Made by a program: the position numbers and the translations under genes. Shown one piece after another: positions 45,675 to 56,601 of a stretch of 64,000 nt of DNA. Every line of letters begins with the position of its first letter. The stretch's first letter is position 1. This DNA comes from Posidonia oceanica (taxonomy: Eukaryota > Streptophyta > Magnoliopsida > Alismatales > Posidoniaceae): assembly GCA_037176725.1 (NCBI GenBank), contig JAZBRS010000029.1, forward strand, positions 129,117,001 through 129,181,000, in the 5' to 3' direction. The notes below the pieces were generated by a model. The model had not been told where the DNA came from. It saw only the letters and a program-made list of their open reading frames with translations, and did not search any database.

Positions 45675-46890
45675 CTAGCACGGATACTCTAATGGCTCAG
45701 TATGCATGTCAAGGGTAATACCTCTTGAGGTGCAATGCATTACAGGATATTCAAGCCTAGTGCCATCCTCTCTGGCCAAATAATAGGCATTGCCCGGATA
45801 TGCCTCAACCACCAAGTATGGTCCTTTCCATCTTGGTCTCAGTTTCCCATGCTTGTGAGGAAGGATTTCTTTGAGGACCCATTCACCAATATTGAATTTA
45901 TGTTCAATTACTTTCTTCTTATAAGCTCTTGCAATTCGTTCTTGATAGAGGCGTGCATTCTCAACTGCTCGCAACCGCTTCTCATCTAGCAAATCTAACT
46001 ATAGACTTAATAATTACCTCTTATCCTCGGCAGTTATCTCATCATCGAGTTGTACTCTAGATGAGGGGACCATGATCTCAAATGGGACTACTGTCTCCAT
46101 ACCATAAGTAAGCGCAAACGGGGTTTGACCCGTAGGCATTCTTATGGAGGTTCAATAGACCCATAAGGTATCAATTAGCTTATCTGTCCAATCATGTCCC
46201 TTGACTCCTCCTACCATTTTCTTAAGGATTCGGATTAACGTTTTATTAGTAGCTTCAGCTTGCCCATTACCTTGGGGGTAATATGGCAATGAATGATGCA
46301 ATTCGATCTTAAATTTCTTACAAAGCTTTTTGAAGTCTTGGGATACAAAGATTGCGCCATTGTCTGCTATTAGTCTCTTTGGAACTCCAAACCTTGAGAG
46401 GATATTTTCCGCACGAACTTGCAAAGATTTGAAGCTTTGATCTCGGTGAACGATTCTGCTTCAGCCCATTTGGTAAAGTACTCAGTGGCTGTGAGTATGA
46501 ACCTATTCTGCTTTTCGATGTCGAAGGGTCCTACGACATCAAATGCCCACATGGAGAAAGGCCACACTGCTTGAGTTGGGTTTAGCTCTGATGTTGGTGC
46601 ATGTATTTTGTCTACATGAATCTGGCATTGTCTGCATCTCTTCACCTTATTTGCACAATCTGCCTCCATTGTGGGTCAGTAGTATCCTCTGCGCAGTATC
46701 ATTTTTGCCATGAACTAAGAATTGATGTGTCCTCCACATATTCCTTCATGCATTTCCCCTAGGATTACGCCGACCTCCTCGTAAGTGATGCAGTGCAGCT
46801 CTATTCCGCTGAAGGACCTTTTGAAAAAGATTCCAGCTCGCACGAAGTATCTTGTGGCCATCCTTCTAACCGCCTCTCTGTCTTGTGAAG
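45675..46890 (-). pseudogene. Tat-like Gypsy integrase (minus strand)
   Basis: In order on the minus strand: zinc-finger end CRRCQ-like CRQCQIHVDKIHAP, first Asp in WAFDVVGPF, TATEYFTKWAEAES, second Asp in RLIADNGAIF, Glu in YYPQGNGQAEATNK, and a C-terminal part ARAYKKKVIEHKFNIGEWVLK...GKLRPRWKGPYLV. The D-D-E residues are present. A frameshift near 46400 and stops near 46150 and 45995 break the frame. The wording is that of Tat/Ogre-type Ty3/Gypsy integrases. Confidence 0.85.
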
Positions 46891-46894
46891 TTGC

Positions 46895-47401
46895 TTAATC
46901 GGGGAAGATCTTGTCTTGGATGTAGTTCTGGATGTCAAAGAACCATGGGTTCCCATCATCCTCTATGTTGTAGCAAACTTCAAACTTAGCTGCTTTTGAT
47001 TCCCTAATTTTCTGTCTAAGCTCCACGGCCCATGGCTCAGTTGAGTCAATGGCGGATGTCCCGTGTTGCTGTACCATGATTGTTTGTTCTTGGACATTGA
47101 TGGGGAACTTGATCGAGGAGGCCAATGAAGCGAGGGCATCTGCTAGCAGGTTATGACTCCGGAGGGTATGGACATATACTACTTGTTGGAACCGGGCCAA
47201 TAGTAGGCGAGCAATGCCTTTGTATGTTTCCAGCCTTGGGTTAAGGGTTCTATATTTGTTCAAAATTTGTCTTAGAACCAACTGGGAGTCCCCAATGAGT
47301 TTTAGCCACTTTGCCCCTAGCTCTAGTACTAGGCGTAATCCAAGGATCAAGGCCTCGTATTCTGCAACATTGTTGGTATTCGCAGCGAAGTTTAACTGCA
47401 C
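46895..47401 (-). pseudogene. Additional RNase H (aRNH) of a Tat-like element
   Basis: The frame reads LNFAANTNNVAEYEALILGLRLVLELG, LIGDSQLVLRQIL and HNLLADALASLAS. This is a plant/archaeal-type RNase H with the E of AEYEA, the D of GDSQLV and the D of ADALA, an extra domain that marks the Tat lineage of Ty3/Gypsy. It lies between the normal RNase H and the integrase, as expected. Confidence 0.85.
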
Positions 47402-47518
47402 AGCTCGGGGGATGAGAACTCCTTCTAGGGTGAGGAGTGCTACTCCGATGCCTGCCCCTTGTCTGTTGAGTGCTCCATTAAAGTAAAGAGTCCACTGTTG
47501 AGTGGGAGACTCGGCAGC

Positions 47519-47880
47519 TCATATTTCCAGTATTTCTTCATCGGGGAAGCCTGTTTGGACTGGTTGATAGTCTTCTATGGGTAATCCTGCCAAGTGATCT
47601 GCTATGGCTTGCCCCTTGACCGCTTTTTGGGATACATACCACAGGTCAAATTCAGTGAGGAGGAGCAGCCATCTTGCCAACCTTCCAGAGAGGACTGGCT
47701 TCTCGAACATTTATTTGATTGAGTCCATCTTGGAGATGTAACAGACTTCATGGGCCAGGAAGTAGTGTCTCAGCTTTTGGGATGCCCATAGCAAGGCCAG
47801 ACAATGCTTATCTATGGCCGTATACTTCTCTTCATAGTCCGGGGTCGTGTCCGTGTTAGTAGGGGCTCGCTGCTACAGTA
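47519..47880 (-). pseudogene. End of Gypsy RT and RNase H
   Basis: Minus-strand frames read EEKYTAIDKHCLALLWASQKLRHYF, then, after a stop near 47709, KPVLSGRLARWLLLLTEFDLWY and KGQAIADHLA, the usual end of RT/RNase H. The sequence stops abruptly near 47880, so the rest of RT, protease and gag of this minus-strand element is missing. Confidence 0.85.
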
Positions 47881-47884
47881 GGAG

Positions 47885-48298
47885 TCGAAGCTCTCAATGC
47901 ACCACTTGTTTACTGCCTGGACCTTGGCTAGGATTTAGACGGGCACCTAATTTCTATCAATGAGTCGGAGACCTATATACCCCTATGAGTACCTGGAGTA
48001 AACGACCAATCAGGACACACTTAGAATGGTGAGAGAGCGCATACTAGAAAGCATTCATGCCACCTTAATAACATTTGCATTTGTCTTTTTGAGACTAATA
48101 CTTCTTTTGTCGTGTTGTACAGGATTGTGAGTGAGTTCCTTAGTCAAAGCTCGAGTCGTTCCTTCCCTGATACCCCTATAGCGACATATTCTTGACCATC
48201 TTTCCTCGAGTTATTCGTCGTTTCTGACGATAGCTCATCGTAGACCTCGTCCTCTTGGTTTTTGTTGCAGTCCTATTCGCATTCGCTCACGGTTAGCC
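47885..48298 (+). other. 5'UTR of plus-strand Tat-like element
   Basis: No gene. The stretch from about 47990 to the ATG resembles the reverse complement of 1450-1770, so it is the leader of the same family. The LTR itself was not found to its left; instead it meets the truncated minus-strand pol at about 47880. Confidence 0.55.
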
Positions 48299-49670
48299 AT
48301 GGCCCAACGCGTTAGCGAGCCTTCACCTTCAGTTGCCTTGGAGGAGATCCCACTATCGGCTCCTTATTCCTTTGCTGTGACTTTAGTCATTCCTTCATTT
48401 CAGTCATTCCAGTCTCAAGCGCCTGGGAGTTCTACTTCGCTCATTTTGGGGCGTCGACAAACTTTTGCTAGTTCGAAGCCTATCACCGAATCTGTTTCGG
48501 TGACCACCACTCACGCTCCAGAGATCCTGTTTACTGCTCCCCTTACTCAGGGCTTTGCTACTTTTGGCACCCACTCTGCTGAGTCATCTTCTGTAGTAGG
48601 TTCCTTGCCATTTGGATAGTCTATATCCCAACCATCGTTGGCATCTGGCCCGTTGACATTTCCGTCCTTCGGTCTTCCCACCAATGGGACTCCGGCCATG
48701 TAGGCGACATTGTCTCTAGAACATGGCCCTTTCTTTTCAACCTGTCTCCACTCCTGTTGCCACTCCTAAGGTTCCTTTGTAGCCAGCTTCGGTGTTCCAG
48801 GCACCCCTTGCAGCACCCCCGCCTTTGCCATCGCCCCAGCTTCTCACTGCATCGGCGATGGGGGCGACATCGTCTCTGCCACCAGCACAGACACCACTTA
48901 GCGCATAGCATCTACCTCCAGCATCTGGTGGCCAGCCTCTTGGGTTGGCAAGAGCACAGTACACACAGAGCCCGTTGCTTGGCACCATACCAGTGCAGCA
49001 GCTGTTGCTCCCTCATTTTGCACCTTACACTGCACAACATCCTGCATACCCATATTTAGTACCTCAACTGTTTTTCCCCCCAACATGCATGCCACCTCCC
49101 TCGGCACTATCACACGAGTACACTGGCCCTCACGCCATGACACCAGGCGGCGTAATGGTAGATCCGGAGGACCCCTCAGGGGTAGCCTATTCAGTGTACG
49201 TGGCTCTTGCTCCAGCTGCACAATCTCCATTGGCAGCACCCTCAGATGCCCTCCTTGCCAGGATGGGCAATCTGGAGAAGGCACTTCGACAAGTGCAGGG
49301 CGGAGACCGCCGGTCCTACCAGTTCTGGGACCTCTGTTATTTCCAAGAGGCCATACTCCCTTTGAATTTCTATGTCCCAGAATTCGAGAAATATAATGGT
49401 AAGGGTTGTCCTATCTCCCATATTCTAGCATACTGTGGAGACCTCGCTCAGCTTCAGGCTGATGACAGGCTCCTGATCTGGCTATTCTAGAAGAGTCTGA
49501 CTGATCCAGCTCTCAAGTGGTTCACTTCACTTGACATGGCCACCATTAAGACTTGGGACGACCTCAGCCAGGCGTTCCTGGAGCAATACTCCTTCAACCT
49601 CGACTTGATTCCAAAGCGCGAGGATCTTGTTGCCACCAGACAAAGACCCCATGAGCCGTTCGGGGAGTAC
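48299..49670 (+). pseudogene. Tat/Ogre-like gag, first part
   Basis: From ATG 48299 a Ser/Pro-rich N-terminus is open to TAG 48617. The main frame continues at 48945-49670 with NLEKALRQVQGG, EFEKYNGKGCPISHILAYCGDLAQLQADDRLLIW, an in-frame TAG at 49488, then KSLTDPALKWFTSLDMATIKTWDDLSQAFLEQYSFN and PHEPFGEYV, the Retrotrans_gag domain of Ogre/Tat elements. The frame is cut at 49675 by a solo LTR and resumes at 50949. Confidence 0.85.
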
Positions 49671-49675
49671 GTTAG
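49671..49675. other. Target site duplication of the solo LTR (left, decayed)
   Basis: GTTAG here corresponds to GTCGG at 50949-50953. The difference is one CG to TA change, as expected from CpG deamination. Removing the LTR and one copy restores the gag frame across the site (EYV then GRWCTFALHVR). Confidence 0.75.
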
Positions 49676-50948
49676 TGATGTAAATTTTAATTAACCGCAA
49701 GTGTACGGTGTACTATGTAGTACATATGCAAAATACGGGTCGATCCCACAGAGAATAATGTTTAAAAACAAAGACTTATTATCAACTATTGAAAGGGGGG
49801 TTGAGATTGATGATGATTAAGAACTACAAATAGAAGATGTAATCAAACTAATTAAAACAAACCTAGGGCTTTGAATCCATTTATGTAAAATCCAATATGC
49901 ATGATTAAATCCACTCTTGTCTCTCTTCATGATCTAAATAGTTTACTCAATGGTTCTTATCCTAACAAGCATAACCTATATGCAAAGCACTATAGATTAT
50001 CAAGTCCTAAGATAAAATCACACAAAATAAACTAAATCAAATGATATACGATAGATCTGCGATTATAAACACAACCCCAAAGTATTCTTCCCCAAGCATA
50101 GATTAAAAAGATGTTATCAATATTAATCTATCAAAGTTTATCGAATAATGAATGATCCATGTCATATACATCCAGTCTACATAATCATAGCATTTTAAGC
50201 AAGAGAAGACTATAAGAGACTTAATCACAACACATGAACATACATAAACTTCATCTAAGCCCTAGATCTAAAAACTTAGCTACACTTGATAATGGAAAAT
50301 ATCAAAATAAAAGAAAGGGAAGGAGAAGAGCAAGACATAATTAATATAAAGAAATGAAATTGCATTAATAAAATACCTTGATTACAGAAAATAGCTTGAA
50401 GAGCTCTACAACAATGGAGGAAGAAAGCTTAAGCCTAATGTGGAAGATTAAGGATCCCTTAGGGTTTACACAATGAGTCCCTTTTATAGGTTTACAAGGC
50501 TTGGCCGTCACATAAACAAATCCGGATACCAATGAGGAAACTAAATTTTAATTACAAGATATTTCCAAGATATTTCTGTGTTTGCCAAAGACGGAGTCAA
50601 CATGATCTCCTCTAGGCGCCTGGGAGGCGCCAATTGTGCACTTAGGCGCCTTCTAGGTGCCAGCCTGGCCTGAGTTGGCTCCAACTTTGTTGCTCAGGTT
50701 ATCTTATCTTACTCATCGTGTTCACACATGTGGAAAAGATATATTTAATATCTTACACGGATTTTCATTTCTTTTATCCTTGGATTTGCATTTCTTTTTG
50801 TCTTTTATCATTTTTCCTCCTTCTTTTCCTCTTTTCTCTTCAGGTCCAAAGTTTCTGCACAAATTGCACAAAATACCTCGAGTAATATTATTTATGAAAA
50901 AAAGAGATAAATATGGGTATAAAATATGTAAGAATAATGTGCTAATCA
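49676..50948 (-). mobile_element. Solo LTR, 1273 bp
   Basis: It begins TGATGTAAAT and ends GCTAATCA in plus reading, is flanked by a 5-bp duplication, and has no coding sequence or second LTR, so it is a solo LTR. The 'ccgcaagtgtacgg' and 'gggtcgatcccacagag' words are common in Athila-like and related plant LTRs. A minus-strand TATA box (CCTATAAAAG, 50481-50490) with AGGCGCC palindromes 120-180 bp upstream suggests minus orientation. It interrupts the Tat-like gag. Confidence 0.85.
50612..50661. repeat. AGGCGCCT palindrome cluster
   Basis: TAGGCGCC, AGGCGCC, TTAGGCGCC and TAGGTGCC follow one another within 50 bp, and neighbouring copies can pair as well as fold on themselves. Confidence 0.75.
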
Positions 50949-52152
50949 GTCGGCCGATGGTGCACCTTCGCCTTACATGTCCGAGATAGGCCCTCCGACG
51001 AGGAATCTATCGAAATTATCATTCGAGGTGCGTAGCCAGACACAGGGGCCCTGTTGAGCATCCAGCCTATTACGACCTTTTCATTTTTGATTCGGGCAGG
51101 CGCCCGCGAGGAAGGCTCACTCCGTAGTAGTAGCTTTCCTGCACTCACTGCATTTGCCAAGCAAGCCACCACTCACAAGCACAATAGTGGTAGCAGCAGC
51201 AACAACGGCAACAACAACCCAAGAGGAGGGACCCTCTGAAGCCCTCTATTGCATACGTTAGATCACCTGCTACACCAATCAATATGGTGGCTCAACCAAG
51301 TCTAAGTGAGGTGGTATATGCTCCAACACCTAGGACACACACACCACAGATCACTCCCACCGCCCAACCGGTGTATTCTGCCCCACCGGTCCGGCAAGGA
51401 CGCCGGGGGCAAAGAAGGCCTCCGCGAGCTCCACGTAACTATACTCCTTTGGTTGAACCTTTGAGTGTCGTCTTTCCCAAGGTAGCGTCGCTCCTGAGGC
51501 TTCCCGAGGTTTGTCCACCTCCGAGTCCCCTTCCGCATTGGTACAACACGAACCTCTATTGCAGTTTCCATCAAGCCGCGAGGCACTCGACTGACAGTTG
51601 TTTTTCATTGCAGAATGCAATTCAAGATTTGATTGACTACAAGGTCATCATTATCAACACTCAGGAGGCAGCTTCCACTCCAGTGCCACCACCTGCACCT
51701 ACACCTATCTCCGCACCTCAGCACCTCAACATAGTCAACCAGCCCTTGCCTTCACACTCGAGCTCAGGAGGCGTTGGGCCCTCAAGAGTCCATTGTATCT
51801 TTCCTTTTGAGCCTGCCACACTAGTAGTGGACCCTTCCTCCTTGATTCATGACATTTCAGAGCCCTTTCCTGCACAGTTGTATCAGTTGGCTCTCGTCAG
51901 TTCCGAGTCGGTGATTCACATGATACGATTGACCACAGAGTCGGAGTGCAACGTTGTGCAATCTGTCACACAATCCCGAGCTCAGCCTCCTATTTGTTTG
52001 CTAGCTAGACCTCAGCCAGGTCCTTCTCCATTATCAGCCCAGTATCAATCCTTGCCAATTTCTTCTCCTATCGGCCTACCTACAACCTCGTTGGAGCTAG
52101 TAGCTCACACCTCTCTAGTCATCAACTTGACTAGGGATACCCACCACGTTCC
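50949..52152 (+). pseudogene. Tat/Ogre-like gag, second part
   Basis: The frame resumes GRWCTFALHVRDRPSDEES, hits a TAG near 51030, and continues LLSIQPITTFSFLIRAG. The stretch 51284-52152 is open and contains WYNTNLYCSFHQAARHSTDSCF followed by NAIQDLID, the variant zinc-knuckle (C-X2-H...H-X4-C) typical of Ogre/Tat gag. The frame is cut at 52152 by the SIRE-like insertion and resumes at 61599 (VPYDYATEM across the junction). Confidence 0.82.
52148..52152. other. Target site duplication, left (SIRE-like)
   Basis: GTTCC at 52148-52152 is repeated at 61594-61598. Confidence 0.93.
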
Positions 52153-53384
52153 TGTTAGGATCGAGTGGCTACTCTAGAGGGGGGTGAATAGAGTATTTAA
52201 AATTTATGCGGAATTTAAACAATTTTAAACACACAATGAGTAATATTCAAATAAATGATCTAAGTTAAGCAATTTTAATATTAAACTATAACAAGCATAG
52301 AAGGAGGTAAGAGGCAATGAGATATGACACAATAGATATATTGTGGTTCAGCCAACCTGACCTAGTCTACTCCCAGATCCCCTCTAGAGTTCCCTTAATC
52401 TTATCAACGTAAATACACTTACTTGATGAAGATATAAGCTTCCTCTGCAAAACCCACAGAGCTCTTCTCATAGCTAGAGAAATATTCTCCTTGATTACAA
52501 CCATCTTACAAGCAGTATCTCTTTTGATCTCCCAACAGAATTTTCACTAGGAATCTCTTTTTGGCTATCTTGGGAGTATTCTTACTGAATAAGATCTTTG
52601 AGCTTAGCAAATGGGTAGTACAAGATAGTATATGTGTTGGTGTCCCTTAGGGGGTCCCTGGGGGTCCTATTTATAGGTATAGCAAGACCCAAAGATGTGT
52701 CTAACGGATAGCTCAACGTTCACAAACGACTAGTATAAACGGTATTCCGAAATCAATCGGTCGACCAGAAATCTCCCACGTTCGACTAAATCGGTATTCA
52801 GTTTTGAAATGGTGTTCCGATATTAATCTTAGCTGTAGATCACACTAGCGGTGTACCGGTGGGATTCGGTGGGTTAGACTCTTTCCAGATTTCGATGTTC
52901 CGATATAGATCGGTTTTCCGTTTAGGCTCAATGGTCACATTTAAATGAATATTTCACTGTAGCCCTGTATCCCCAGATAACGGTATACCGGTGAGAATCG
53001 GTTTTCCGTTTCTGACCTAACTTCTAAACTTTTAGGATTTTCTAAGTGTTTTCCTCAGGTTTAGGTATGGATATTTTCTTAATTGTTTTAGGATGTCTTG
53101 GGAGATCTTTTACATCCTTTCTTAGAGTACAATAATGAAGAAAAAATTGCATACAAATTATTACAACATGAATAATATTGTCTTGGCTTTTCTTCCTGTC
53201 TTCATGTAGTCTCTGATGTAGAATTCTCTTCTGCATTCCATGCTTTACTTGGTATTCTTCAAAGATTGACTTCCCTCAGATATTCCACCTATCTTAAAAT
53301 CAACTGAAGAGTATTTCCTCAAGTAATATCATTAGTTCTATTTGTTATCATCAAAATTAAATATATCATAGATATTTTTCAACA
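52153..53384 (-). repeat. SIRE-like LTR (3' LTR in element orientation)
   Basis: 1232 bp. A minus-strand TATA box CTATAAATAG lies at 52667-52676. CGGT-NN-ACCG type words lie upstream of it (minus direction) at 52740-53010: CGGTATTCCG, CGGTCGACC, CGGTGTACCGG, CGGTATACCGG, CGGTTTTCCG. Confidence 0.92.
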
Positions 53385-54283
53385 ATCTCCCCCTTTTTGA
53401 TGATGACAAAACTATATATAAACATATTCATAACTTTCTCCGATTATCAATAGGCATAAAACAAATTTGATAAACTAATAAACATTTGAGTAATTTTCAA
53501 ATTTATATAAATGCTCCCCCTTACTATAAGCCTAGATAAGCATAGATTATATTGATACTTTCAATTTAATTTTCATGCTCTCCCTTACTATAGCCTTTAA
53601 TTCAAAATATGTGATGTTAATTTTTCTCTCCTTTTTGTCATAATACAAAAAGTTTCAACTTTAACCATAATATATTTATAATTAGGACTTTATACCATAT
53701 TCAAACTAAGAAAATGTTCCAAACTGGAATAATTTTCTGTAATTATTTCATACATCAAAAGAGAAATACCAAAAAAAAATTTATATTAATCAAATGAATG
53801 TCAAATTTGTCAATCAAGTATTCCTTTGAGATATCATGAGTAATCTGAACTCAGAATTTGATAACCATTCAAGATATCAATAAGATATTTTAATTTCCTT
53901 CCTTTTCAATTTAAGTTAACACTATTACTATGAATATTATTCATTTTTAAGTAATATGTATAGAATCTAAGATCATTCATATAACTCAACAATTTCCTTT
54001 TATAGCATAACAACACATAACACAAAATCATATAGGCAACATTCCATGTCATATAAGAAATGATACATGCCATATATAATCAGTTCCATATAATTCAAAT
54101 AGATAATGTTACAATATTATCCTAATATATTTGACCATTTACATGCCAGAATATGAAGAAATACATAACAGTAGAAGAGAGAAAATAACCCAATTATTGG
54201 CTAGAGGGTCGAGGCGGATGTCCTTGGAGATATCTCAAAATCTCCACGTGTTGATCTTCCATTGTCTTCTCAATTCTCATCTG
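53385..54283. other. SIRE-like 3' untranslated region
   Basis: AT-rich, no gene. The polypurine tract is at 53385-53400 on the minus strand. Confidence 0.7.
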
Positions 54284-55292
54284 CTAATCATCCACACTGT
54301 TTTGCCAGTTGTCAACTTTGTTTTGCCATTCACAGTTGGCCGCAAAGTTTGACTCTTGACGGAGTTTGATCTCTTCTATTTCTTTTCTCAATTTTTCTAT
54401 TTCTTCTTTATTATTATCTTCTTCTTCGTCTTCAGAACTCTCAACTTGAGGTACTTGAGGAAGATGGACGGACACTTTTAAGAGCATTTGCTCTCTCCAA
54501 AGCTTTCTCCATTCTATCTATGGCGATACTATCTATAGGACGGGTTCTAATAGGAAGGGATGGCTCATTATCTTATGGTACATTAAAGTGAATGAACAGA
54601 TATGTAAGGAGAGGTCCATAAAATAGTTTGGTTTTGATATGTATCATATGGTGGATTATGACATGAGCCCAATTTAAAATGATCTTTTTCATGATTGCAT
54701 ATACTGCCTTACAAGTCATGCTACTTAACTCATCAAAATGTCTTTTCTTTTGAATGATGTTAGCAGCAAGAATATATGCGATTATTCTAGCTATCCTAGA
54801 CAATTGATTTATTTTGTTGGGAATAAAGGTACTCCTTTTATTTAAAGAGATGGTTTTATTTATTTCAGGATAAGTTAAACCTAATTCCTCAATAGATAAA
54901 GTAATGTCTATTCCTGAGGATGGGATTTTTAGCACCTGACCTATAAGAACCTCATCAAAGGTCATGTCCATACCTAACAGGTAGGAATCATAAGTGTTAG
55001 CTGAAATTACTAAATTGGCATAGAATTGTGATACTAGGTGTGGATAGTACTTATGATCGCCAATAGATGCTAAAAATGGAGTTAAAGACTGAGCTTGAAA
55101 GGGAGAGCCATTGTCACCCAAAGTGTCGAAATTCACTTTCCGGCCGGTGAGGACTTCTCTGTTGGCAAATCGCTCCCAATGAGCCTTCATGCTTCCTCGT
55201 CGACGATGGTCATCTTCGGAGGAGTCGTCGGGGTGAGTGATGGAGGGAGCTTTCCTTTTGGGCTTCTGAGCAAAACTTTTCTTAGGTGCCAT
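54284..55292 (-). pseudogene. SIRE accessory ORF (plant transposon protein-type, coiled-coil tail)
   Basis: From ATG 55292 the frame gives a basic start (MAPKKSFAQKPKRKAP), an acidic HPDDSSEDD, then SMKAHWERFANREVLTGRKV, YPHLVSQFYANLV, LGMDMTFDEVLIGQVLKIPSSG and INQLSRIARIIAYILAANI. This is the 'putative plant transposon protein' domain seen in accessory ORFs of many plant retroelements. TAA near 54573 interrupts it; in the region beyond, 54284-54487 (another frame) codes for a Glu/Lys coiled coil (EEDNNKEEIEKLRKEIEEIKL). It occupies the place of the env-like ORF of SIRE elements, but I see no signal peptide or fusion region. It is preceded by its own TATA box and palindrome swarm. Confidence 0.7.
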
Positions 55293-55450
55293 TGATGAAG
55301 AGGAGGACGGAGAGGCGACGGCGAAGGGTTTTTGAGAAGGGAAGAAGGAGGACGGAGTGGCGCCGGAGGAAGGAGGAGGATGCTAGGGCTTTCGAGCGGA
55401 GGAGGAGGCTTAGGGCTGGAAAGGAGTGTCGGCTGAAAACGGAAGATGGG

Positions 55451-55460
55451 GTTTATATAG
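55451..55460 (-). promoter_or_regulatory. TATA box of SIRE accessory ORF
   Basis: The minus strand reads CTATATAAAC about 160 bp before ATG 55292. A swarm of CGGT...CCG inverted repeats lies just upstream (55510-55990). Confidence 0.55.
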
Positions 55461-55509
55461 AAAATTTTAAACCCTAAGTTTTACAGCGGAAAAAAAATGA
55501 TTTTAAAAT

Positions 55510-55990
55510 GAAAAACGGTATACCGAAAACTAAATGGTATTCTGGTTTGTTCGATATAAAATAATAATTCAGTCTACCGGAGAAAAATGCTCTTCCGAAT
55601 CAGGGACTTTCGGAACACCGATTTAAATCGGTTCACCAAAAGAATCTATATAACTTTTGTTTCACATACAAATCGGTAGACCGGAACAAAATGTTCTTCC
55701 GAAATAGGGAATTTCGGAAAATCGGTGAATATCGATTCACCGAAAAATCTGTAGAATTTTTGTTTTTTGAATAACCGGTAGACTGGACCAAAATGCTCTT
55801 CTGAAACAGGGATTTTCGGAAAATCGGTCCAAAATGATCTTCCGAAACAGGGATTTTCGGAAAATTGGTCAAAAAATGAACTTCCGAAACACGGATTTTC
55901 GGAAATCTGGACAAAATTGGTGATTCAAAAAATCTGTCAGATTTATACAGAAATCGGTAAACCGATGACTTTCGGTATACCGAATTTGAT
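55510..55990. repeat. Swarm of CGGT-NN-ACCG and TTCCGAAA...TTTCGGAA inverted repeats
   Basis: Words such as CGGTATACCG, GTCTACCGG, CGGTAGACCGG, ATCGGTAAACCGAT and repeated 'cttccgaaa(t/c)aggga(a/t)tttcggaaa' fill 480 bp. The central part is loosely tandem with a period near 110 bp. Confidence 0.8.
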
Positions 55991-56019
55991 CTCTATTCAA
56001 AAAAATTTTATTTTAATTT

Positions 56020-56409
56020 TTATTGAAGGTCACATATCTTGCATAAACTTAGATGTCTTCTAATTTTTACAAATTGTGATTCATCTAGAGGTTTAGTAAA
56101 TATATCTGCTAATTGAATACTTGTGGAAATAAATTCTAATTTTATATTGTTGTTTGCAACATGATCTCTTAAGAAGTGGTGTCTAACTTCAATGTGTTTA
56201 GTTCTTGAATGATTTACAGGATTTTTAGAGAGATTAAATGCACTTATATTATCACACATTATAGGTGTTGTGTTAAATGTTAAGTCAAAATCTTTTAAGG
56301 TTTGTTTCATCCATAATATTTGGGCACAACAACATCCAGCTGCGATGTATTCTGCTTCAGTAGTGGATAAGGCAACACTATTTTGTTTCTTGCTAAACCA
56401 AGAAACCAA
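56020..56409 (-). pseudogene. SIRE-like RNase H
   Basis: The frame reads SWFSKKQNSVALSTTEAEYIA, MCDNISAFNLSKNPVNHSRT, KHIEVRHHFLRDHV and ADIFTKPL, all Copia RNase H motifs in order. The end of the polyprotein is at 56020. Confidence 0.9.
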
Positions 56410-56601
56410 TGAATGCCCTAAAAATTGACAAGTTCCACTAGTGCTCTTCCTATCAGTCTTACATCCAGCATAATCAACATCACTATATCCTATTAATTCT
56501 AAGTTTGTATTTTTAGGATAGAATAGACCTAATTATGTAGTTCTATGTAGATATCTAAATATTCTTTTAACTACAATTAGATGAGATTCCTTAGGTGCAG
56601 C

